Below, in pieces: positions 35,101 to 45,500 of a stretch of DNA of 64,000 nucleotides. The translations under genes and the position numbers were made by a program. This DNA comes from Liolophura sinensis (Eukaryota; Mollusca; Polyplacophora; Chitonida; Chitonidae), in NCBI RefSeq assembly GCF_032854445.1, contig NC_088301.1, forward strand, positions 4,887,703 through 4,951,702, written 5' to 3'. Numbering within the stretch: position 1 is the stretch's first letter; each line of letters begins with the position of its first letter. Under the pieces are notes generated by a model, which saw only the letters and a list, made by a program, of their open reading frames with translations, did no database searches and had not been told where the DNA came from.

Positions 35101-37876
35101 CGTGCTTTAATACCCTAGCTGCAGATGCACGGCAGGGGTATTCCTGGTTCAGGTCGTAGCCTCAGGAGGGCTTGTGCTGGTGATTTTGACCCCTATTAAA
35201 TGGTTAAAAAAGTGCACTAGGCTTGTTGTACAAGATTCATGCTCAATTGTGACATGAATGCAAATAAATTTTAGCACTACTGAGGCTGACCTAGGCATTC
35301 AACTGTCGCTGGATTTTATGCTTCAATTTTGAAGCGGGCGCTTCTGAGGTGAAAAGCAGTGCTGACATAGTTATTGCAGACTTCAGAGAAAGCACCTCGT
35401 CTTGGACACAGCATTTCAATAATTATACTGTATTACAGTACATAAAAGAAGAAACAGGCCTTGTATGCAAGAAAGTCAAAGGAGCAAAATTTAAAATATT
35501 TCAATTGTAATAAACTCGGAGAAAAAAATATCATAAGGTTTAATTAATTTCGAGCGTTGTCCGGTGTAATGCTACCTTCTCATTCCCATAAATTGTTGGC
35601 ATCCCTAATACATTTTGCAGTCACTTTGAAAGTTTTTTATTTAGAAACTGCTGACTGAGTGGTAAAATCAACGAAAAAAATGTATTTTGACAGATGAATG
35701 TGATTTGGGCCGAGACGTTATGCTGTTGTCTGACTAAATTTGTAATGCCGTCATTGAAGATTACACAGCTTGTAAATCAACCTATTTTATGTCTGGGGTG
35801 ATCTGTAAATGATACAGACCTGCTCCACTACACTTTGTGAAATGGCCCTGAAATGGCTACATGTAACATGTAAGTTCTTGTAAATGATCTCAAACTGACA
35901 CGACGTTAAACCCCAATCACTCACTCACTCCTGTCACTTCATGGAGTGAATGGGTAAAGGCTATACCACAGCTTAGGCCGCGCAATCTGATAGCAACTTG
36001 TTTGATTGGATAGAAGTCTCAAGATGGCTGCCTTCAATCACACCAGCCATTTGTGCAATATTGTCATTTTGTCTTACATGTTTTTTGGTGAAATCAATCC
36101 ACTTTGTTCACTTTTACCATCATTGATGTAATTTTTAGTAGTTTCACAAAACAGTACCAACATACTGATTGTGCTGTCACAGTGGAATGTCAGTGTGAAG
36201 AAGTATTGTGAAGTGTTGAGCAGAACTGAGCATTCACTTTTGAGGTGCGCTGTCACACCGTCATACCAAGGAACGCCTGAAGTGACTAGGCTTACTCTGT
36301 ACATACAACATCTCACCCTGATTTTTGTTGCTCTTTTTAATCTTCAGCACGTACCTTGTGAATGTCTGTGACTGTCACAAATCTGTTTTTCACTGTGATG
36401 TTACAAGTTTTCACAAGTTATGAAGTTAAAAATTTCAGACCATTTCATGTATTTTTGACTTTTTTTTTAAAGGAAACTGAAGTATAATATTCACAACTCA
36501 GTCTGTCTTTGTCTTTTCAGCTTCACAATGAGATCGACCAACTGAAAGAGGAGAATTCTCGCTTGACAGAGCTGGCTGGACAAGCAGAGTACCTGGCTAC
36601 TATATTACAGGTATGTGTGCTTGAAATTAGAGTACCAAGCTTCTATATTACAGGTATGCTTGGTGGAAATCCGGCAGAGTTCTTGACTTCTATATCACAG
36701 GTGTGTGTGCTGGAAATCAGGCAGTGCCAAGCTTCTATATAACAGGTATGTGTGCTGGAAATCAGACTGAGTACTTGACTTCAATATCACAGGTATGCAT
36801 GACGGAAATCAGAGTGCTGGACTTATATATCACAGGTGTGTGTTGGAAATCAGGCAGGCAGAATACCTGGCTTCAATATTTCAGGTATGCGTGCCAGAAA
36901 TCAGGCAGAGTACCTGGCCATTTCACAGCTATGTGTGCTGGTAATTTACAGAGTACCTGACTAGAAAGTACCTGGAAATCAGAGCATCTGGCTTCTATAT
37001 CACAGGTATGCATGCTGGAAATCAGGCAGAGTACCTGGCTTCTATATCACAGGTATGCATGCTGGAAATCAGGCAGAGTACCTGGCTTCTATATCACAGG
37101 TATGTGTGCTGGAAATCAGGCAGAGTACCTGGCTTCTATATCATAGATATGCATGCCGGAAATCAGACTGAGTACTTATATATCACAGGTGTGTGTGTGC
37201 GCTTGAAATCAGGCCGACTACCTGACTTCTATATCACACGTATGTGTGCTGGAAATCAGACTGAGTACTTGACTTCTATATCACAGGTATGTGTGCTGGA
37301 AATCAGGCCGACTACCTGACTTCTATATCACAGGTGTGTGTGCTGGAAATCAGACTGAGTACCAGGCTACTATATCAATTTAGGCCAGTTTCATGGATTT
37401 TAATCAGTATTGCAAACTGATTTAAGAAAGCAGCATTACCAATGGGAATAATCATCTGCGAAATTCTTGCTACCATTGCAAACAATTTTAACACAGCATT
37501 TATCTGATTTCAGACTGCTGTCGAGAGTTCTGGGGATGAAGAAGATGGTGGTGCTACAGAAAAGCCAGAAACCAGCGATGAAGTGGAGGATTACTCTTCC
37601 AGCTATGAGGTGATCAGTTTGACAGACGAAGCTCCACCCACTTTGTCGGACGAGGACGGTGAAACAACAGACACAAAGTCTCTCTCAGACAGTAAAAGAG
37701 AAAGTGACACTGACACATTGTGTAGTCCTGTTTGTGGAGACAAATTGGTTGTTTCACGCATGACATCAAAAGAGAAGGATACAGAAAAGTCCTCCAAAGT
37801 TACCTCCCCTGAGTCTAGCCCAACCAAGCTCCAGGCCGGTACAGAGGAGAGTTCAAACAGCAGCACCACAGTATAA
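29137..37876 (+). CDS. GMNN: Geminin, DNA replication licensing inhibitor
   Basis: Six exons join in frame: 29137-29235, 31788-31880, 33589-33733, 34609-34691, 36521-36610 and 37514-37876 (stop TAA), about 290 aa. Exon 2 carries RKSLQTLQ (residues 39-46), a match to the RxxLxxxx destruction box that makes geminin an APC/C substrate. Exon 3 is basic (KHSKPHKKKLIKP), a likely nuclear signal. Exons 4 and 5 give the family signature SYWKLLAEERRLAL and the coiled coil LHNEIDQLKEENSRL plus AGQAEYLATILQ (about 118-170), which in vertebrates dimerises and binds Cdt1 to block re-licensing of origins. Exon 6 is a Ser/Thr/Asp/Glu-rich tail of 120 residues, longer than the vertebrate tail. The related GEMC1/multicilin proteins share the coiled coil, but the early D-box and overall plan favour geminin. 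An AATAAA follows at 38480. Confidence 0.92.
29236..33588 (+). other. Geminin introns 1 and 2
   Basis: Non-coding apart from exon 2. A phrase AAGTTCATTCTTGTTTTGTA occurs at about 32645 and again at about 33160, a small intronic duplication. No other repeat family recognised. Confidence 0.5.
33820..34401. mobile_element. TTAA-flanked MITE in geminin intron 3
   Basis: The 18-bp AGGAGAAGAAAACTTAAA starting 33824 is repeated perfectly inverted up to 34397, and TTAA borders both ends (33820-33823, 34398-34401). TTAA duplication is the mark of piggyBac-type transposition. There is no transposase inside. Confidence 0.8.
34692..36520 (+). other. Geminin intron 4
   Basis: About 1.8 kb. A SINE tail fragment (ACGACGTTAAACCCCAATCA, (CTCA)n) occurs at 35898-35932; otherwise I see nothing. 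Confidence 0.5.
36585..37375 (+). repeat. 47-bp minisatellite containing the geminin exon 5 end and splice donor
   Basis: The unit GCAGAGTACCTGGCTTCTAT then ATCACAGGTATGTGTGCTGG then AAATCAG repeats about 15 times after the true exon 5 end, which is the first, slightly different copy. Spacing is exactly 47 bp in the best part (donors after 37005, 37052, 37099). Most copies keep CAG|GTATG or CAG|GTGTG. Confidence 0.93.
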
Positions 37877-37990
37877 TGGCAATGACAATACAGTATAATG
37901 ACACTGACAATACAGTATAATGACACTGACAATGCAGTATAATGACACTGACAATACAGTATAATGGCATTGACAATGCCGTAACATGAT
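37866..37990 (+). repeat. 22-bp repeat overlapping the geminin stop codon
   Basis: ACAGTATAATGACACTGACA recurs about five to six times. The first copy supplies the last codons and the TAA stop (37874-37876); the others lie in the 3' UTR. Confidence 0.85.
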
Positions 37991-38479
37991 CTCAGCTGTA
38001 AACATTTATTAATAATGGTGAGGAATTGTCTAGAATTTCATATCAACCAATTGTGCTAAATCTGTTAAATTGTTCTAGAACAACTCATATTTTGTGAGTA
38101 ACTTTTGTCTTAGATGCATTATTAGTTCCATTAAAATTGCAGTTCAGATCGTTTTTTCTCACCCGAGCACTACCCATTTTGGGGCGGTTGGAGATCAGTG
38201 GACCTTACCATTTGAGTGTTGCCTGTATGTTTACTGAAGAAAATCACTGATGTAGCGCGTATCTTGTCCATTGTCTGTGCACTTTGTAGTGGTCATGAAA
38301 ACTTTGGTACTGTTGTTTTCTATTTTATTCATGTATTTTAGGTATGTACAGTGATCTGTGTAATGTCTATTGCATCATAGGATTGATTGACAGGGCTACA
38401 TATACTTGCACAAATGGTTGAAAGGGGGCCAGTTTTTACCTTCGTTTAGGACTGTTGATTTTATTGATGCATGTTGGTG

Positions 38480-38485
38480 AATAAA
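38480..38485 (+). terminator. Candidate polyadenylation signal of geminin
   Basis: AATAAA about 600 bp after the stop codon, in a plausible 3' UTR. Confidence 0.55.
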
Positions 38486-39279
38486 TGATGAATTTAAATT
38501 GAATGTTGTATAGAGTTTTGCTTTGATATCCATCCCTTAATGCAGATTTTGCTGCGTATATTTCCTACTCATTTTTTATTAATCTAAAATAGTACCTGTT
38601 TCTAATCAGTCAGGTGATTCTTCTTTGAAGGGATAAGTCAGTATTAAGCATCAGAAGGAGAATGTCAACATAAAACAGCGTGAAATAAAACGAACAGCCG
38701 GATAAGCTTCCCACAAATGACCAAGGGAAAATTCAGACAGGCAAAGGGTGATCTCGGAACATATTTTAGGCTTACGGTTCTTGCAATTCTTAATCCTGCT
38801 TCTTACCAGAGTTTACTTCAAAATGCTATGACTTGTACCAAAAAACGAGTGTATCTGATAACTTATGGTGAAATGGTTTCTCCTTGCATAAATTTCAGGC
38901 CAGTTTCTACTAAAAATCTAGTAGGCTAGCAGCCCTTGAAGTATGTGGCAATTTTGCAGGATTTTCTTTGACGAGGGTTTCCATTTGATAAACATTTTGA
39001 CTTTGGTTATATTCCAAGTGTTACCCATATTATTGTAATTAAAAATGACCATGGGGTCCAGCCCTCATAAGACTTCACACCTGTAGTGTCGGAAGTACCG
39101 TGGCCTATGCTTGTGGCAGTAAAGCAGTGATGTCTAGTGCATGCGAACCCAGTGAGTCATTGGAATCGGCCTGCTAAAAATGTTATTCCTGATGCAATTG
39201 AAAGCAACATTATTCACCTGCTAATCACAACGTGGAAAGCAATTCCTCTCGGCATGGCACTTCAAGAGTAGTGGGTGTT
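38486..39279. other. Intergenic, nothing recognised
   Basis: No supported gene or repeat. Confidence 0.35.
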
Positions 39280-40215
39280 GCATCTCCACAACAGTGAACC
39301 AACATCTCAACAGTACTAAATCAACATCTCTACAATAGTGAACCAATATTTCTACAATAGTGAACCAACATCTCTACAATAGTGAACCAACATCTCAACA
39401 GTAGTGAACCAACATCTCTACAATGGGACCGGCCCGGATAGCACAGTTGGTAGAGCGTCCGCTTCGGGACCGGTAGATCCAGGATCAATCCTTGATCGAG
39501 TCACACCTAAGACTTTAAAAGAGGAAGTTGTAACTTCCTCGCTTGGCGTTCAGCATGAAGGGGATAGTGCAACGACTGGTTGACCCGTATCAGTATAATG
39601 GCTCGGGCGGGGCGGCTTACTTGCCTTCGGTAAGTCGTCTCAGTGCAGCAGCACTAAATAAAAGAGCGGTGGAAATCCGTCCTGCAACAAGGAGGCACAT
39701 TACACGTGCATGCACCCTAAGGATTCCTTCGTCGTCATATGACTGAAAAATTCTTGAGTACGACGTTAAACGCCAAGCACTCACTCTCTACAATGGCTAA
39801 CCAACATCTCAACAGTACTGAACCAACATCTCAACACTACTGAACCAACATCTCAACAGTACTGAACCAACATCTCTACAATGGTGAACCAACATCTCTA
39901 CAATAGTGAACCAACATCTCAACAATAGTGAACCAACATCTCAACAGTACAGAACCAACATCTCAACAGTACTGAATCAACATCTCTACAATAGTGAACC
40001 AACATTTCTACAATAGTGAACCAACATCTCTACAATAGTGAACCAACATTTCAACAGTAGTGAACCAACATCTGTACAATAGTGAATGAACATCTCAAAA
40101 GTAGTGAACCAACATTTCAACAATAGTGAACCAACATCTCTACAATAGTGAACCAACATCTCTACAATAGTGAACCAACATCTCTACAATAGTGAACCAA
40201 CATCTCTACAATAGT
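39280..40215 (+). repeat. 22-bp minisatellite split by a SINE
   Basis: Units of GTGAACCAACATCTCTACAA TA (and ...TCAACAGTA) run 39280-39426 and 39785-40215, about 25 to 30 copies in total. Confidence 0.92.
39427..39784 (+). repeat. SINE family 2, full length, inserted in the 22-bp array
   Basis: Head GCCCGGATAGCACAGTTGGT and GTAGAGCGTCCGC, body GTATCAGTATAATGGCTCGG, tail TTCTTGAGTACGACGTTAAA then CGCCAAGCACTCAC. TCTCTACAATGG flanks it on both sides (39415-39426, 39785-39796). Confidence 0.88.
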
Positions 40216-40277
40216 GGGTCTTACGCCTCAGTCTGTAATATTCAATTTTGCAGATCAAGAAAAATGGATGATGTGCT

Positions 40278-40790
40278 TCAACAACAGTGGACGTAGCACC
40301 TCCACAGTATTGGGTGTTACACGTGGGATACAGTATAAAGCAGGTTACATCTCAACAATAGGGGACGTAGCACCTCCACAGTATTGGGTGTTACAGCTGG
40401 GATACAGTATAAACCAGGTTACATCTCAACAATAGGGGACGTAGCACCTCCACAGTATTGGGTGTTACACCTGGGATACAGTATAAAGCAGGTTACATCT
40501 CAACAATAGGGGACGTAGCACCTCCACAGTATTGGGTGTTACAGCTGGGATACAGTATAAACCAGGTTACATCTCAACAATAGGGGACGTAGCACCTCCA
40601 CAGTATTGGGTGTTACAGCTGGAATACAGTATAAACCAGGTTACATCTCAACAACAGTGGACGTAGTACCTCCACAGTATTGGGTGTTACAGCTGGAATA
40701 CAGTATAAACCAGGTTACATCTCAACAACAGTGGACGTAGTACCTCCACAGTATTGGGTGTTACACCTGGGATACAGTGGGTACAGATTA
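40278..40790 (+). repeat. 74-bp minisatellite
   Basis: Seven copies with the phrase CAGTATTGGGTGTTAC at 40305, 40379, 40453, 40527, 40601, 40675 and 40749, every spacing exactly 74 bp. Confidence 0.95.
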
Positions 40791-41424
40791 TACTTCAGCA
40801 GTATAGCAGGTGTTCCTGGACTATATTTATATCTTGCTGACCACTGAATGATGATTGAATGAATGATTATGGTTTCACACCACTTAGGCAAATATATCAC
40901 CCATATCGTTGCGCACTGAATAATGCAATCAGCTGCTAAAGATTCAAGGTTAGTAACAAGATCAGTTAAAGGCAATGAATCTTGTTTTATATCTATCCAA
41001 ATTGTCTTCCCGGATTATTTAACCCCTCCCCCTCTCTCGGGACCTATACACATACGCACTCGGTGTAGACATTATACTGCATCACGAAGTGACTGTCGTT
41101 GGACGTGATACAACATACACAGATCGCTCTGCGCATCAAAATTATCTACTAACTCCTTGCGTACTCTGCTGGGCCGTGTGCATGTGCGCATCGGGAGTAT
41201 AAACTGAATATGAGAGGATATTCCATCACATTGTAAATACCTTGCGAAATTCACAGTATCACTACCGTTGATCTGGAATTTCACCACGTAGACGCAGCCT
41301 GGTGGACAAAACACTCCTAGTGGGAAAACCAGCACACAAAACTCAAGATTTCAACTGCAGTAACTAAGAGAGTGTGTAAGTACAGTTAGTACTGGGAGAG
41401 TGGATCGACAATGGGTATCTATTT
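40791..41424. other. Intergenic, nothing recognised
   Basis: Upstream of the MATE gene; an untranslated exon could lie here, but none can be shown. Confidence 0.35.
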
Positions 41425-41525
41425 TTTTATTTCATTGTTGTTTAGTACTCAAGAACTTTTCACTTATGCGATGGCGGACAGTTTTCTGAGTAGAGGAAAC
41501 GGTGGATTTTGAAACGGTGGGAACA
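41425..41525 (-). repeat. SINE family 3 fragment
   Basis: TTCATTGTTGTTTAGTACTC, CTTATGCGATGGCGGACAGT and TTTCTGAGTAGAGGAAACGG match the tail and adjoining body of the element at 42941-43262. Confidence 0.6.
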
Positions 41526-41647
41526 GGGGCATGAGTATTAGGGCGTTTGATATTGAAGACAGCCGATACTAACACACTGGGTATGAGGACGGATAGATCG
41601 TCGGAACAATAAGTATTAGGACGGCTGCCATTAGGACAGCTGTCAGG

Positions 41648-41862
41648 GCCGAGGTTGTTAGCGTGCCGGCGCGGCGCAATGACCTAGGAGCCTTTCACCA
41701 GATCCGTCACTGTGAGTACAACTCCAGCTCGTGCTGGCTTACTCTGCCAGCAACCTGGGTGTGCTCGACTTCCTGCCACTATAACGCTGATTGCCATCGT
41801 ATAAGTGAAATATTCTTGAGACCGGCGAAAACACTAATCTAATAAATAAATAAATAAATTAA
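41648..41862 (+). repeat. SINE family 1
   Basis: Head GGTTGTTAGCGTGCCGGCGC, shortened body, tail TTGAGACCGGCGAAAACACT plus (AAAT)n. Confidence 0.8.
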
Positions 41863-41991
41863 GACAATAGCTATTGGGCAAGTGGATATTAGTAGGGTTA
41901 GTATTACGACAGTTGCCAATAGGGATTCGGGTATTAAGGCTTTAAGTATTGAAACTGTGGGTATTTTAAAACCGCAGATTTGTATTCATTT

Positions 41992-42150
41992 CTTTATTTA
42001 TTTATTTATTTGATTGGCGTTTTACGCCATACTCAAGAATAGTTCGCTTATACCACCGCGGCCAGCATTCTGGTGGGAGGAAACCGGGCAAAGCTCAGGG
42101 GAAACCCACGACCATCAGCAGGTTGTGGGCAGACCTTCCCACGTAGGTAA
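41992..42150 (-). repeat. SINE family 1, 5'-truncated
   Basis: Minus-strand tail and body (GATTGGCGTTTTACGCCATA, ATTCTGGTGGGAGGAAACCG), stopping before the head. Confidence 0.85.
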
Positions 42151-42541
42151 ATAAGGTAAATTTAACTGACATCTATCATTCCGTGTGTGCGGGAATATGC
42201 CCGAAGACGGTTACACTGTAACTCTGGTTGCAGTTTACAACCGTATGGGTATTAGCATATTGAGAAAATAACAGTTGTCGTATAATCTACATTATTAACA
42301 CTTCACACAGGTATGAATTTATTCATATCACAGTGAGAGGAAGTATATTCGCATATTGAAAAGATTTTGTAGCGTAAAGAGTCCTTAATACACTTTCGAA
42401 CAACAGATCTCTGAGTTTATTGTGCATTAAAATAAGAAATAATGATATGAGTTTTTGTCTCTAATAGTATTAATGCGTCTTTTATTCAATGCTTTGTGCT
42501 CAGCAGTGTACTCAGCAGAAGACTGTTCCCCGGGGATCAGG

Positions 42542-45500
42542 ATGACGATAGAAGATGATCTTGTTGGGAGCTGTGCAGAAAGCTTACCCGACAAGTTACG
42601 CAGTCTGGACATGAGTCGGACGGACGACGTGCTGTATGACGGTACAGTGACAAGTAAGAATTGTCAACGTTATATATTTCTGTAGAGTACTATGACTGAA
42701 TGTGTCCATGCTGTACATCAGGCTTATAATTAAGAGCACGTGTAAATGTACGTTAACAGGGGCCAGTTTTTCAAATGTGTATTATCAGTTAAACCAGCCT
42801 TAAACCTTCATACCATTCAGTTCTTAATACAAATTAAAGTATATGAGACTTTAGTGTGGACTTAAGTTAATATTACACTTAAACCCTAACACCATTTCGA
42901 TCAGCATAAATATATGAATTTTAAATATAAACGATGCATGCTTTATTTGTTTGATTGTTGTTTAACGCCATGCTCAAGAGCTTTCCACTTATACGATGGA
43001 TGTCAGTTTTCTGAGTGAAGAAAACGGAGTTCCCGGAGTATCCTGAACCACCAAACTTTGGCAAGTTACTAATGAACATTCCAACGTGTGAAATACAGAC
43101 GTCATGTTGGTGGAGGCGGTCATCAACGAAAGTAAGACTGGGCACAACCCAACGGTAATAGTTGATCAACGCCCCAAAACAGTGCCCTACCCATGACCGA
43201 CATGACCCCGAAATCTCTAGAGATTGGAACTCGCTCACCTTACTAATTATCCACACCACTTTTCATTAATATAAATTAAGCGACAATGGAATTCTTTGAA
43301 AAGTAATTAGGCAGATGATTCTAACTTGTCATTAGTTCAAGGTAATGCCGACATTTTCAAAACGACTTTCAACATTTACAAGAACGAAACACAAAGAGAA
43401 ACATTCAGAATTTTCCTGTGTCGCAAGGAAACTGTCAATGCATCCACGGTAATTGCACATACATATTTTAATAGATCATGAGTACTAGTATATCATTGTA
43501 TAGACCTGTAAATGTTGTATGTTTTCTATCAGGTCCGCCTGCTGAAAATGAGAAGGAAGCAACTTTAATCAAGCGGATCTTCCCCACAGGGTTCCGCCAC
43601 GAGCTCAACGAACTCTTCAAGCTGGCGTGGCCCATTGTACGTCAACTTCAATCCTTGAGTTAGTTGCTAAGCTACAAACCCAACCTTTAAAGAGCAGATT
43701 TTTGAACACACAAAAAAAAGGATAAACAACAACAACAACAAAACATGGCTGTACATTCTATGTGAAGCTTTCACAAAGAAATGGATTTGTATATAATATA
43801 GTAAAGAAAGGAAAACTGAGGATTTATTCGTAATACACGGAATAGAGTATAACAATAGTCAACCAAATAATTCAACCAAATAATTCAACCAAATGATAGT
43901 GTTGTCCACGCAGCCATATTACTTTGTATGGCACTACTGATGAATATATATAGACATATTCTGTCTAAAGAAATTCAGGTCCAAGCCGTGTAAACTGTTG
44001 TTCATTTTTTAGCAAACTAAAACGTTGCAAGTACACATGTATATATCAAGATGAAAATGGTCAGTTCAGATTGGACCAGATTGGACCATTGCGCGGAAAA
44101 AGCTATGGCCTTGAGTAAAGAGCTTACACTCAGTTCGAGCACAAAAACAATCCAGTAAAGTTCTGTTCTATTTATTCATTTATTTGATTGGTGTTTTACG
44201 CGCTTCTCAAGTATATTTCACTATACGACGGCGTCCAGCATTATGATGGGAGGAAATCGAGCAGAACCCTGGGAAAACCCACGATCATCGGCAGGTTGCT
44301 GCCAGACCTTCTCAAGTATGAACGGAGAGGAAGCCAGCATGAGACTGCATTGCTGAGTGATTCCTGGATCATAGGGCCGCGCTGGCGAGCTGAACTCTAC
44401 GGCCACGGAGGCCCCCAAGTCCTCTTCTGATTTTAGACTAAATGAAGATGATTATACTTTGTGAGCAAACTCATCAGCATGGCATACATTCATGTCGAAA
44501 TCTCGTCAAAATCTGCATTCAATGAGTTCATTTCAGTTATTTTTCTATCCTTTTCTTTTCCAGATACTGACGTTGTTTCTAAACATCCTCATCAGTCCTG
44601 TCAGTTTAGCTTTCTCTGGACATCTAGGAAAGCTGGAGCTCGATGCTGTTGCCATGGCAATCTCTGTAAGCTCGCAAAAAGTGCTTACTTAGGGATAATT
44701 TTTACACGATAATTTTCTCCACTGCTGTTTTGCACGTCCTTAAAATACAACAGAAGTTAGTCTGTTTTGGACAGAACTGAAAACTTTTTCCCCACGGGTG
44801 CTATCCTCCCCTTGGACGTTACCAAGGTGACAAAATACTATGACTTCACTTCCAGCAACGACAGCTTTAAAATTGGTTGTCATATTGGGTTGTCTTTTTG
44901 ATATTAAGTTGTACAGAAAAGGGCAAGCCGCAGGTGATGGTGTTACATAAAAGTTAAAGGGATATATGCATGTATTTCTGGGGAATGAACTTACCAAATA
45001 TACTGCAAAAATAGTAAGGATAATCGATGCGTTCCTGTAACCTTTTAACGCCATTAATCCCAGCTGTCGTCATGGAAATGAAATATCACCAATAAAGTGA
45101 AAAAAGTGTATTGCTTTGAAAACGTCCTCTGGCATTTGATCTTGGTTGTGACACCACAGAAGAGAGTTCCTTTATAACGTGATTTGTTCACCAGTGAAGA
45201 CAATGTGTCTGTTTCTGATTCAGATTGCCAATGTGATCGGTACATCCATAGCTGTAGGTATGATTGCCGCCTGTGATACGTTCTTTGCCCAGGTAAGATC
45301 ACATAAAGACATAAAATGATGTAATGGTCGAATATGTCTTGTCGGTTTTAAGACATTCATCCAGCGTAAGTGCATCACAGTTAGTAAGGAAGTTTTATAG
45401 GTACCTGCCGCAGGGCGCTGGTTCTCGCCGGGCACTCAGATGCCTTTCACCATGCATGAACGTTCCCGCCATTCTATGCAAGGATAAATGAATGAATGAA

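Noticed and set aside
37603-37932. 109-aa minus-strand frame
   Set aside because: Shadow of the last geminin exon and the adjoining 22-bp repeat.
39280-40215. CRISPR-like array
   Set aside because: Head-to-tail 22-bp units without unique spacers in an intron-bearing animal genome; it is a minisatellite.
41072-41335. 87-aa minus-strand frame starting MLVFPLGVFC
   Set aside because: A weak signal-peptide look but no homologous domain, no supporting splice sites and no conserved continuation.
44188-44430. Short open frames rich in FHLYDGGQHYGG-type peptide
   Set aside because: The same peptide appears wherever the family 1 SINE is translated (9848, 26487, 62884 and others); it is repeat sequence, not a protein family.
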